DNA of 64,000 bases from Spironucleus salmonicida (Eukaryota; Fornicata; Diplomonadida; Hexamitidae), in assembly GCA_000497125.2 (NCBI GenBank), contig CM035316.1, positions 1,856,001 to 1,920,000 of the forward strand. Direction: 5' to 3'. The translations under genes and the position numbers were made by a program. The notes below the pieces were generated by a model that had not been told where the DNA came from, did no database searches, and worked only from the letters and a program-made list of their open reading frames with translations. Below are positions 48,601 through 62,300 of this stretch, piece after piece (the first letter of the stretch is position 1; every line of letters begins with the position of its first letter).

Positions 48601-51600
48601 TATAGTAATATAGTAATATAGTAATATAGTAATAGTAATATAGTAATATAGTAATATAGTAATATATAAGTAATATAGTAATATAGTAATATAGTAATAT
48701 AGTAATATAGTAATATAGTAAATATAGTAATATAGTAATATAGTAATATAGTAATAAGTAATATAGTAATATAGTAATATAGTAATATAGTAATATAGTA
48801 ATATAGTAATATAGTAATATAGTAATATAGTAATATAGTAATATAGTAATATAGTAATATAGTAATATAGTAATATAAAAGTAATATAGTAATATAGTAA
48901 TATAGTAATATAGTAATATAGTAATATAGTAATATAGTAATATAGTAATATAGTAATATAGTAAATATAGTAATATAGTAATATAGTAATATAGTAATAT
49001 AGTAATATAGTAATATATAGTAAATAATATAGTAATATAGTAATATAAGTAATATAGTAATATAGTAATATAGTAATATAGTAATATAGTAATATAGTAA
49101 TATAGTAATATAGTAATATAGTAATATAGTAATATAGTAATATAGTAATATAGTAATATAGTAATATAGTAATATAGTAATATAGTAATATAGTAATATA
49201 GTAATATAGTAATATAGTAAATATAGTAAATAGTAATAGTAATATAGTAATATAGTAATATAGGTAATATAGTAATATAGTAATATAGTAATATAGTAAT
49301 ATAGTAATATAGTAATATAGTAATATAGTAATATAGTAATATAGTAATATAGTAATATAGTAATATAGTAAATATAGTAAATATAGTAATATAGTAAAAT
49401 AAAATATAGTAATATAGTAATATATATATAGTAATATAGTAAATATAGTAATATAGTAATATAGTAATATAGTAATATAGTAATATAGTAATATAGTAAT
49501 ATAGTAATATAGTAATATAGTAATATAGTAATATAGTAATATAGTAATATAGTAATATAGTAATATAGTAATATAGTAATATAGTAATATAGTAAATATA
49601 GTAATATAGTAATATAGTAATATAGTAATATAGTAATATAGTAATATAGTAATATAGTAATATAGTAATATAGTAATATAGTAATATAGTAATATAGTAA
49701 ATATAGTAATATAGTAATATAGTAATATAGTAATATAGTAATATAGTAATATAGTAATATAGTAATATAGTAATATAGTAATATAGTAATATAGTAATAT
49801 AGTAATAATAAATAGTAATATAGTAATATAGTAAAATATAGTAATATAGTAATATAGTAATATAGTAATATAGTAATATAGTAATATAGTAATATAGTAA
49901 TATAGTAATATAGTAATATAGTAATATAGTAATATAGTAATATAGTTAATATAGTAATATAGTAATATAGTAATATAGTAATATAGTAATATAGTAATAT
50001 AGTAATATAGTAATATAGTAATATAGTAATATAGTAATATAGTAATATAGTAATATAGTAATATAGTAATATAGTAATATAGTAATATAGTAATATAGTA
50101 TATAGTAATATAGTAATATAGTAATATAGTAATATAGTAATATAGTAATATAGTAATATAGTAATATAGTAATATAGTAATATAGTAATATAGTAAATAT
50201 AGTAATATAGTAATATAGTAATATAGTAATATAGTAATATAGTAATATAGTAATATAGTATATAGTAATATAGTAATATAGTAATATAGTAATATAGTAA
50301 TATAGTAATATAGTAATATAGTAATATAGTAATATAGTTAATATAGTAATATAGTAATATAGTAATATAGTAATATAGTAATATAGTAATATAGTAATAT
50401 AGTAATATAGTAATATAGTAATATAGTAATATAGTAATATAGTAATATAGTAATATAGTAATATAGAATATAGTAATATAGTAATATAGTAATATAGTAA
50501 TATAGTAATATAGTAATATAGTAATATAGTATATAGTAATATAGTAATATAGTAATATAGTAATATAGTAATATAGTAATATAGTAATATAGTAATATAG
50601 TAATATAGTAATATAGTAATATAGTAATATAGTAATATAGTAATATAGTAATATAGTAATATAGTAATATAGTAATATAGTAATATAGTAATATAGTAAT
50701 ATAGTAATATAGTAATATAGTAATATAGTAATATAGTAAATATAGTAATATAGTAATATAGTAATTATAGTAATATAGTAATATAGTAATATAGTAATAT
50801 AGTAATATAGTAATATAGTAATATAGTAATATAGTAATAGTAATATATAATATAGTAATATAGTAATATAGTAATATAGTAATATAGTAATATAGTAATA
50901 TAGTAATATAGTAATATAGTAATATAGTAATATAGTAATATAGTAATATAGTAATATAGTAATATAGTAATATAGTAATATAGTAATATAGTAATATAGT
51001 AATATAGTAATATAGTAATATAGTAATATAGTAATATAGTAATATAGTAATATAGTAATATAAATATATTATAGTAATATAGTAATATAGTAATATAGTA
51101 ATATAGTAATATATAATATAGTAATATAGTAATATAGTAATATAGTAATATAGTAATATAGTAATATAGTAATATAGTTAATATAGTAATATAGTAATAT
51201 AGTAATATAGTAATATAGTAATATAGTAATATAGTAATATAGTAATATAGTAATATAGTAATATAGTAATATATAATAGTAATATAGTAATATAGTAATA
51301 TAGTAATATAGTAATATAGTAATATAGTAAATATAGTAATATAGTAATATAGTAATATAGTAATATAGTAAATAAATATAGTAATATAGTAATATAGTAA
51401 TATAGTAATATAGTAATATAGTAATATAGTAAATAGTAATATAGTAATATAGTAATATAGTAATATAGTAATATAGTAATATAGTAATATAGTAAATATT
51501 AGTAATATAGTAATATAGTAATATAGTAATATAGTAATATAGTAATATAAGTAATATAGTAATATAGTAATATAGTAATATAGTAATATAGTAAATATAG

Positions 51601-53297
51601 TAATATAGTAATATAGTAATATAGTAATATAGTAATATAGTAATATAGTAAATATAGTAATATAGTAATATAGTAATATAGTAATATAGTAAAATAAATA
51701 GTAATATAGTAATATAGTAATATAGTAATATAGTAATATAATAATATAGTAATATAGTAATATAGTAATATAGTAATATAGTAATATAGTAATATAGTAA
51801 TATAGTAATATAGTAATATAGTAATATAGTAATATAGTAATATAGTAATATAGTAATATAGTAATTATAGTAATATAGTAATATAGTAATATAGTAATAT
51901 AGTAATATAGTAATATAGTAATATAGTAATATAGTAATATAAATATAGTAATATAGTAATATAGTAATATAGTAATATAGTAATATAGTAATAATATAGT
52001 AATATAGTAATATAGTAATATAGTAATATAGTAATATAGTAATATAGTAATATATATAGTAATATAGTAATATAGTAATATAGTAATATAGTAATATAGT
52101 AATATAGTAATATAGTAATATAGTAATATAGTAATATAGTAATATAGTAATATAGTAATATAGTATATAGTAATATAGTAATATAGTAATATAGTAATAT
52201 AGTAATATAGTAATATAGTAATATAGTAATATAGTAATATAGTAATATAGTAATATAGTAATATAGTAATATAGTAATATAGTAATATAGTAATATAGTA
52301 ATATAGTAATTTTATAGTAATATAGTAATATAGTAATATAGTAATATAGTAATATAGTAATATAGTAATATAGTAATATAGTAATATAGTAATATAGTAA
52401 TATAGTAATATAGTAATATAGTAATATAGTAATATAGTAATATAGTAATATAGTAATATAGTAATATAGTAATATAGTAATATAGTAATATAGTAATATA
52501 GTAATATAGTAATATAGTAATATAGTAATATAGTAATATAGTAATATAGTAATATAGTAATATAGTAATATAGTAATATAGTAATATAGTAATATAGTAA
52601 TATATAAGTAATATAGTAATATAGTAATATAGTAATATAGTAATATAGTAATATAGTAATATAGTAATTATAGTAATATAGTAATATAGTAATATAGTAA
52701 TATAGTAATATAGTAATATAGTAATATAGTAATATAGTAATATAGTAATATAGTAATATAGTAATATAGTAATATAGTAATATAGTAATATAGTAATATA
52801 GTAATATAGTAATATAGTAATTATAGTAATATAGTAATATAGTAATATAGTAATATAGTAATATAGTAATATAGTAATATAGTAATATAGTAATATAGTA
52901 ATATAGTAATATAGTAATATAGTAATATAGTAATATAGTAATATAGTAATATAGTAATAGTAATATAGTAATATAGTAATATAGTAATATAGTAATATAG
53001 TAATATAGTAATATAGTAAATAATATAGTAATATAGTAATATAGTAATATAGTAATATAGTAATATAGTAATATAGTAATATAGTAATATAGTAATATAG
53101 TAATATAGTAATATAGTAATATAGTAATATAGTAATATAGTAATATAGTAATATAGTAATATAGTAATATAGTAATATAGTAATATAGTAATATAGTAAT
53201 ATAGTAATATAGTAATATAGTAATATAGTAATATAGTAATATAGTAATATAGTAATATAGTAATATAGTAATATAGTAATATAGTAATAGTAAGTAA
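42678..53297. repeat. 10.6-kb minisatellite of the 8-bp unit TAATATAG
   Basis: More than a thousand copies of an 8-bp unit in one direction, so one strand has essentially no C and the other no G. Variants are mostly one-base or two-base insertions and losses (taaatatag, ataatag). They are sparse at both ends and dense around 46000-47060. No gene is interrupted. It may be centromere-like, subtelomeric, a spacer heterochromatin block, or the product of runaway slippage. True length is uncertain because such arrays are easily mis-assembled. Confidence 0.98.
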
Positions 53298-54573
53298 CCT
53301 TATATGCTTTTAAATAGTAACTAACTACTCACGTATACGACTTAGGTTACATAACAAGAGTTAAAGCTAAACCTAATTCTCTAATTAGTTTCACCAAAGG
53401 TAATGATATGATTATAAATGAGTATTTAGAAATCTATAATTTTTTATAGATTTAGTAGTTTGTTATTATCTATTAAGGTTTCAAATTCAAATTATGGATC
53501 AAGTTAAAGAATCACTTCAAATAATAAATAGTTATCATATTCTGTTGTGTTATGGGCATATGAATATGTCACATCATACGTTTTAATATTAGTAACATAT
53601 GTCTAATAGATCTTATTAGTTGGTATCAAGTGATAAAATATAATTCCACTAGTAAGCTACTATCATCAAACACAAGTGTATCTCATTATTAATTAAAAAA
53701 ACGATATATCATCATTCGCGTTGCGAACACTGAAATACCTTTCCTTTTCTAACATAAAATTGGTATATATTTATTTACTTATGGTGGCTTACTACTAATC
53801 TAATCAAGTAAGATCTAAAGTGCGTTGTCTGAGATATCATAGACAGAATTACCTAAAAACAGTGATATTTGCATTTCAATTAGCATGCATTAGGATATTT
53901 ATACTACTTGGGATTAAAAAAACTGAAGAATAATTCGAATATAATCTTATAAAAATGAGTATATAATTAGTATATCTTAATTATTATATAAAATATCAGA
54001 TCAAAATTGTATGAATGGTAAAATAATGTAAATGTCATATATACCTAACAAATAAGCAAGCGATATTTGAATGAACAAGATCGGTACGTTATGTTTATAT
54101 TAATTTAATGAAGCATATCTTACTTTAATATAGGATGAGTACTCTAATTATATGTAAAATATATTCAAAATTTTAAGCTTAAAAATACTTCGGAGCAATC
54201 TGAACATTCTGAGACGCATATATTTTAAGTAGTAATACTAAATAGGCAATATCATGGGATCTTTGCGTGGAAAAATAATTCAATAGCAAAGCTCAGAGAA
54301 ATATTTATTAAGATGCATCAAGCACTTATATGATTCAACACCATAGAAAAAACATCACTAATAGATCATAACCTATAAACTACAATATCTATTGTTTTAG
54401 ATAGGTTTTCTTGATTTTAATATCTGCTGTAGTAAACATACAGGGGAGAACTGTTAATAGTTATCTGATCAATGAGCACCTAATCAAAAGTTATAAAAAG
54501 TAAATGAGTAAATTATATTTTATCGTTTTTGCTGTATTTTAAATGGATAAATAATAAATCATAATATTACCTG
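53298..54573. other. AT-rich intergenic, no recognised gene
   Basis: Between the satellite and the stop codon of the oxidoreductase gene. No reading frame, RNA gene or repeat that I can support. Confidence 0.45.
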
Positions 54574-56271
54574 TCATTTCACTGCCTCAATTATTCTAGG
54601 AATCTCAATTAAGGTTGTACAGACTGCTGCTATTACTAGCGCACAGAACACCGTAAATATAATCTTCTTCAGCAAAATATGCTGATCCAAGATCTTGGTT
54701 GCCGTCATATCACCACAAATAATAGCTCCAGTAAATCCACCGCCTGGGAAGCTCCACGCAGATGAAAAGCACAAGTTTTTGTACATGGGATGGAAATTCT
54801 TCATTCTGTGTTGAGAACCAAATTCGTCAGGATTGTATCCATATAGTGATCCAGATTCACTTCTTGTGTATCTACGCATTGTGTTAGGAGTACCAACCTC
54901 TATATGATCAATCACAGCCTTTATGCCAGGGTAGTATTACTCTAGTCTATTGATGTAAATATCAGCAACTTCCTATTTCTTCAGCTTATATGCATCTGGA
55001 GTAAGATCCTTCCACTCCTGAATATAGGCTGCGGTAGTAATATTACAGAAAGTTCTGCCTGATGCGGTTAACCTGGAATCGACTTTTGAGTGGTCTACAA
55101 ATACAAATGAACGTTCTTCTATCTTTTCATACGCCACTAGGTTAAGGTCAGAGAGTGGGCGTGACAGATCGTTAGAGAAGAAAGTAGAGTATGCATTATT
55201 GGGGAAAAGCGTATTGAGATCAGCATTGCATACGAAGTAAATGACAAACAAAGATACTGCTGGCGCCTTACGTTTAGACCTCTCATCAAAAGTATTTTTA
55301 AGCTTCGGTATCATTCTGCCAAATACTAGGTCTGGAGCACAATTGCAAACAATCTTGTTGGATTTGGAAATCTTAGTCAGGTTTACATTTACCTAAGTTT
55401 TGGTTTTTCTATCGAAGTAGCTCACGCCAGTACAAATTGGTTTCTTAGCATGTTCGTCCTGAAGAATTATCTTAGTTACATCCGCCATGAGCCGCACTTC
55501 GCCACCATGCTCGCGGATCACTGAAACCAGGTAATTTGAGAGGGTTCCTGAGCCACCTTAAATCTAAACAGCTTTCTGGTAATAGCAACACTAAGGAATG
55601 GCGTGATAGATTAGATTCATATTGTAAGGATTGTCGGAGTAGTAAACAATGTTTGTGTTAATTACATTTTTGAGCTTTTCATCAGTAATATAAAAATCCA
55701 ACCATTAACCTATAGTATGTTTTCTGATCATTGGCCAGGTGAAGTGGACAGAGTGTACAATGGGGAAGAAAAAGAACTAGAAGTAACCCATGTTATAAGG
55801 AAGCGTAGTAGCACATCTGGCAGTATTGTATATTTTTTTGAAGTATCTTCTGATACCCTTCTCTTCATGAGGGAACTTTTCAATCAGATAATTTCTTGCA
55901 TTATCTAGACCATGAGGTATAGAATAGTGATTCTCTTTATCTGCTATATCCCAGACTGAGTTAGATGACACAAAGGTTATATTTTTATCAATACCTAGTT
56001 CTTTAAATATCCTGTGTTTTCCATCTGTCTTCTTATCTCCAAGATCCATCTCGTGCAAAGCCACTTCATACACATCCTTACCACGTTTGAAGGTAGTTGC
56101 ACACCCTCCTGCCTGGAAGTGCTATTCAAGGACAATAACTTTCTTCCCATTAAGGGCAAGCTTAGCAGCACAGATCAGACCACCAAGACCAGAGCCTATA
56201 ATAATATGATCAAATTTATTCTGAAGACTACTATCTGTAGGACTGTAAAGGATTCCGAGTTCACTCGTCAT
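54574..56271 (-). CDS. FAD-dependent oxidoreductase, phytoene desaturase/retinol saturase type (565 aa)
   Basis: Intact 565-codon frame from ATG 56271 to TGA 54576-54574, with nine in-frame TAA/TAG read as Gln. Residues 21-51 form the FAD-binding fold: DHIIIGSGLGGLICAAKLAL with the GxGxxG glycines at 26, 28 and 31, then VIVLEQH with the ribose-binding Glu49 next to a TAG-coded Gln50. The CrtI-like GGCATTF follows. The middle has GGSGTLSNYLVSVIREHGGE, typical of the family's second conserved region. The C-terminus carries FSSAWSFPGGGFTGAIICGD, the FAD-contact motif, then a hydrophobic helix (about 537-555) that could anchor the enzyme in a membrane. Length and motif order fit carotenoid or prolycopene desaturases/isomerases and retinol saturases, which oxidise or reduce polyene or lipid chains. 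The substrate cannot be told. No intron. It stands alone between satellite and gene E, on the opposite strand to the giant genes. Confidence 0.92.
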
Positions 56272-59200
56272 TTTAGAAATGCCCTGTTTTAAAAATGTTA
56301 TTAGTTAATTATGATTATATTATAGGAAATATATAGAGTAATAAAGATAGGTATTATTGTCTTATATATAGTATACTTAAAATTTATGAGATAAAATGCC
56401 AGATAATGTATATTAAAATTTATATTTACCTTGTTGTATAAAATTTAAACAGTGTATTCTTCTAAATAATTTTTATTTAGAAAAACTAAAATTGTAATGT
56501 AATATGTAAAATTAATTATATTTATTTTATATATATCTTAAAATAGTGTCAATGAAAATTTTACTGTGACTATAGTATTTCAATATTATATGTAATAAGC
56601 GATTTTTTTAATACGTATAAAATGCAACTTTTGCAGTATAATATACTATTTATTATTTTTTCTAAACATATATAAATAAATAAATAAATAAATAAATAAA
56701 TATATATTTAAAGTATTTAACTACATTATACATTTGTAGTGTGACTTTTATCTCAATTACTGACTATTGAATTAATTGATATGTATTTCACCATTTTTAT
56801 CAAATAATAGTATGATAAGTATTAAAAGTAAATTTTACAGTATACAATATCACAAATTACCAAGAAAGATATTGATCAGGCTAAGTAAATTGTAGAATGT
56901 GTTAAAATAATAGTTTTTAAGTCTATTTACAGGTTATCTATACCGCATATCCAAAATTTTATTTAAGTAGTAACTTATCTACAATTACCAATAACATTAG
57001 CGTGCAGAATATGGCTTTAAAAGAACCAGAATATTCTATTGCTAAAAACTTACATTATCTTAAGAATTATTATTAATAACGAATATAACACAACTAACCG
57101 CTTACTCGCAGTAGTCAAATTCACATGCACAAACTGCTCGTCAATAGCTTGCAAAAACACGTAGCCATAATTTCATAGTTGTGCTTGAATTTGTATGGAT
57201 TTTATTTGCTGAAATTCGAGTTTAAGGAAAAGGTAATTTGAGCATTTTTAGTTAATTTTTAGAGTTTTAGACGCTTTTGAATGGAAATTCAAAGTGTGAA
57301 ATTATTATTTACTTGTATGTTTTGCAAGCGTCGTAAGATGCTGAGTCGCACAGGTGGCTGCGTAATACTCAGTCAATTTGTGAGATTCTTGATTCCGTAG
57401 GGTTGTTTGCATTATGGCGGTGCACAGATGTAAGCAATTTATTTTTAGCATGCTGACGTGATCAATAGGTTAAAAAGAGGGTTGAACGGGTAGATTAATT
57501 TTAAAATTTCGTAGTTTGATGTTTAATAAGCCTAGGCTGGAGTTGGAAAGGCGAAGATGAAAAGATTGCAGACTAAATATGAAAAGAGAGCATGAGCTTA
57601 TGCTTTAAGTATCTGGCGGGATTTCAAAAAATAGTTATTCTGAATCGATAGAAAACTTTGTATAATGCAAATCCATAGATATCCCAAAATGCATATATTT
57701 TAGTAATATGATGTGGGTTATGGATTTGCGGGTATGTAATAGACTGGCAAAGTTGCTGTATGTCAATAAAAATTTTTAGATCAGGAGGTTAATATTTTGA
57801 TCGTTGCAGGTGTAAAATTATTGAAAATGGAATTAAACTCAGCTATAGCTCACCAGATGAATGTGAAATCTGTGCATATTAATTTATCGCTAATAGGGAT
57901 GGAAGTATGTGCCTGTTGTTAACTTGTGCTGACTAAACTGTTCATTGGGGTATGATAGCTAATGTGGGCAGTGCTGGGCTAATTTATAGTTTAACTTGTT
58001 TTAATGCGTTTTAGGGTCTCCAACAGGTTGTTACCTTGAGAATATATATGTTAGAGAACAACTTATGTTGATATTGGAACTTGTTTGAGCACGGCAGTTA
58101 ATTATAATAGTTATTTTTATGCTGACAAGAGGGCTGCGATATTGCCAAGCTTAATGGGTGCGTTATGATGATATAAAAAGTTGTATAAGTATGGGTATGT
58201 ATAAATAGATCAAGGTGTGTAAGATCTGTGCCAGGGTGGTTCTAATGCTTGTGATGTCTGCGATGGAGAAATGAGTTATCTATCGAAACTGCGAGAAGGG
58301 AACTTAAAAAAATGTACTTGGCTTTAGTTTTATTGTTTATATTATTATAAATGGTAATACAAATATAATTAGTGAGCGAACCAAGTAAAGTGCGGAAAAA
58401 GCGATTACGTCAACTTAAATTCATTCATTCGATTTTAACAAAATAAAATTCATAGATTTAAATTATCTTAATCACCTTTAGGTAGTTAACTTTATTTACT
58501 TACTACGTTAGTGATGCCTACCGACGCTGGGCGGAAGATGCAGGGCGACTTGAGTTGATGCGTTTATTTTATATTGTATACTAATATATAATAGGTTCGT
58601 AACACATAATTGGAAAGAATGCCAGCGGAAATGGGATGCGATGCCAAATCGGAATGCTGAAAGAACTAGCCTGATAATAGTATTATATGGACATAAAGAT
58701 GATACTATACGCGATATAATCAATTTTACCATTACGGTAATATCGAAGCAGAGCATCGTGATATTTTAGCGCTGGCGCACCATTTGAGTGCATCGCCAGA
58801 AATTTATTGGAAATGCAGACACAGCCAGCTGGGAAGGTTATACCATGAGTAGCTGCTACGAGGGCTAGTTTCCTGCAATTTGCTTGTTTCCATAATTATT
58901 GGTTGAGGTCTCAGGGTGGTGGAAGGTCTATAGTACAGAAGTTTCATAAACAAAATTCTGCGAACTTCCTGATAACGGTGTCCAGAGTGTTATGTAATTG
59001 ATATATGATGCCGCGGACGTAGTGGAGTGAGTGACGCATTCCACAGTGCACGAGAGCTGGATCCTCACCTCTACCATACAACGCAAGGAGAGGCAGATCA
59101 CTGTGCCAGGAAATACATACAGGATGCACAATAAATATTATAATTGACTTGCGCCGAAGGATGGGCAGCACGCCAATCTGCCTAAGGGCCACGCCAATAG

Positions 59201-59332
59201 AGACCTTGTCTGCAATTTTTAATATATTATTAAATATAGTATTATATACAATACTACCAGTTTATATGATATATGGCTGAAAGTGCAATTACTTACTACC
59301 TAACATATTTAATTACACGGGCTTCACTCAAA
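56272..59332. other. Intergenic region, no recognised gene
   Basis: AT-rich to about 57100 with a short (AAAT)n run at 56673-56701, then more balanced sequence. Minus-strand open frames at 58508-59192 overlap each other (one starts MALRQIGVLPILRRKSIIIF) and match no family I recognise; a retroelement remnant is conceivable. No RNA gene seen. The start-codon-proximal 40 bp before gene E contain no strong motif. Confidence 0.4.
56673..56701. repeat. (AAAT)n microsatellite
   Basis: About seven copies of a tetranucleotide in an AT-rich spacer roughly 400 bp upstream of the oxidoreductase start codon. Confidence 0.9.
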
Positions 59333-62300
59333 ATGACAAATCCACTATCAGTAGACTTCGCAGTGCACCAATACGCGATTTGTGATGGAGAAGTCAAAGT
59401 CGAAAGAAATACCTAGGCGATGATAACGTTTACCATAGAAGGCAGCGAGATCACATAGTCCAGTCAGTTGGACATGAGTTGCAGGTACATACTCCGATCA
59501 GCTATTACCACCAAGGAGCAGCTGTGCGCGATCTAGGTAGTCCTGCTCTACAAGAAGCTGGGGAAAATTGCGCAGAATGTTCAGTTTTAAATATCATAAT
59601 TAAAAAAGATAATTAACTCGCGAGATCCAAAATTTTGGGACAATACAGGCCTAGTTGCAGCACAGATGGGGCTTACGGTGCGTTCGACAAGATCCACACG
59701 AAACCCTGATTTTGCTAAATTTGCATAGAGCATCGAAGACTACCATTTGCAGTACTTTTCGCTATACAATAGTTTTGACACGAAAAAGATTCTTTATCCT
59801 GAAGTTATAAAAGATTTAAATTTTCATGAAAATCAGGTACTATTGTAGCTAGCAGCTATTAAGTACCAGACTGATGGCAAGTATCCTCTAATTCTGCCGT
59901 TGATTTTTGGGTACTCGGCATTCAGGTTGTATTATGCTTAGTTTACAGAATTAAAGAAGAACACTAGAACAAGAGATGTGTATGGCCATAAATTGGTTTT
60001 GCTTAGAAAAATATTTGAGGTATCGAATAAGATTTACAATGGAGAGTCATTCATCGAAGTAGAACAACCATAGTTGGATAAGTTTGACCTTATAAACCTG
60101 TTCCAGCTCCCCACCCACTTTCTTAATACAGGTATTTGCCTGTTCATGTTCCAGCAGCTCTGCCAGGTGTCCTACCTCTTCAAGGCAGAATATTTCGCAT
60201 TATTCTCGTTGGTTAAAAATGAAATAAAAGAGAATCTTACGAATGCTGTCATAAGCCAGAGCTCCAAGTCTGGAAAAAGTGTAGCTCTCTACACGCAATA
60301 CTTTTTCCACCTCCTGATGGGGAATGTTCCAATGTTGGTTAATAAAGAAGGCTCTGAGGACCAGCAGCTATATTACTACAAAACTGGGTCATTCCACTCG
60401 TAGCTGGAGAAATAGTATAAAAATACTTTCAAGCTGCAGGATTTGATCAACTTCAAAGAAACAGTACTAAATGATATATGTGACTTTCATACCTTTCAAC
60501 TGGAAAGTTTGGACCATTTATAGTACCTTTACAGGAAGATGAATATTTTTATCAAAAATATGTATAAAGACTAAAGCAGAATTAATGGGGTATCTGGGAT
60601 CAGGGTTATTAAGCATTTGAAATTTAATAGCTCGATATAGTAACAGTTTGACTTGTTAAAACAATACTCATTTTTTATCTACGAGGGTGATGTTGATACC
60701 AGCGGCATAACGGATGCTTAAGTGCTGGAATATAATTATAAACACTAGGGTAAGAAACGCCCGTTGATGCTAATTGACGAGTGTCTAGACTAATAGAAGT
60801 AAAATTATGTAAAATGCACATCGCTGTGCTAGATGATTTTCGGCGAGTACCGGCAGAGGCTGGTTAACATTGGAAAGTATTAGTATTGTGCTATAGTAAA
60901 TATTCTACAAAAGGACCAATTTTAATGGTTTTCCGATAAGGATAAATCTAAAAAGTATACAAAACATACTTTCGTTTACCGTGTTCTTTCACAGCTTCTG
61001 CATACGGACTTGCTCTTAGCAGTAAAAACAGAACTCGCCGAAATCAGTGCATCAGAAGAGCATAGGAGTTTGACCCTAGATTGCTATCAGGAATTGTAAA
61101 ATATTATTAAAAATATACAAACTTTAAGAAAACATAAATAAGATAAAGAAACAGAAATATACCATCAGATATATAAGAACCTGCGCATTCTTACAATATA
61201 CTTCAGCCTGCTCAAAGTAATACTGACCAATGTGGAGTACATTCTTATAGCGACAGAGTACCTGCGGCTCCAGACTGAGGAATACGACATCCTTGATGAG
61301 TTAATAGTCTACTCACCGTAAATACTGAATGTAAAAAATAGAAGAATGTTTAAAAACAAATTTTACTTAGGGCTACCGAAAAATTACTTAGACTAGAAAA
61401 TTATCACGAAGAGTTCGATGTGTACTTTTTCAGGTTCATACTTTCTTTGTTCGACCCGAGGGCGGTGGAGACGCTGTTCTGGAAGACGTTTTAGTTTATT
61501 GGTTTTAAAACCATATCTACATAAAATAATAAGAAACTTAACAATAATTATCAAAATGAGAATGACGTAGTTGGAAAGTTTTGGTCATTTTCAGTAAATG
61601 AATAAATGATTTGCTATTTAGACTAAGCAGCTCTCCCCAGCAGTTGGTGGATTAGATGGAATTAATAACTACTAAGAACAACAAAGTGTTGGAAAATCGA
61701 TTAAACACCACGAATACGTAAGTATATGCGAGTTATCGCATCTCTACATTTTCAATTATAATGGTAGGCACAGATATAGAGATAATAAATGAGTCCTAAA
61801 TTGATAAGTTTAGTTATTACGGTTCTGAAGAAGACTATATTTATCATTATTCCGCCAACATTCTTGGTTATGTCCAACCCCACCCATCGCTGGTGCATAG
61901 TGCCCAGTACGACAAGCGCAGCATGTTGGTTAACCGAGATGACATGGGTACAATACTGGATGGTATCCCAAAAACATTAAAAAAGTATTTAGACAAACAC
62001 TCTATTCTGGTAGAACTATTGAATTCTATGATGGGTGAGAAGTCTATTGGGATGCAGCTAATATGCCCTTATATCTGCCCTTAGATATGGTATGTGCCTA
62101 GAAAGCGCCAATTGCAAGCTTGCAATTTTAATGCAGTTGAGAAGCATGTTATTCATGTAAACGGCAATAAGAACATAGTATACTAGTTCAGCAGTCTTAC
62201 CCAAATCGTAAATTACATTGTCATTAGAATAATTTGTAATGAAAGTACTAGGAATGAATTTGAAATTTACGTAAATAGATAAAATATTGATCTATACGCA

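Noticed and set aside
42678-53297. CRISPR array or telomere
   Set aside because: No unique spacers between repeats, so not CRISPR. The AT-only unit lacks the G clusters of eukaryotic telomeres and is internal.
58508-59192. Reverse-transcriptase or RNase H-like minus-strand frames
   Set aside because: Overlapping frames with no catalytic motif that I can identify.
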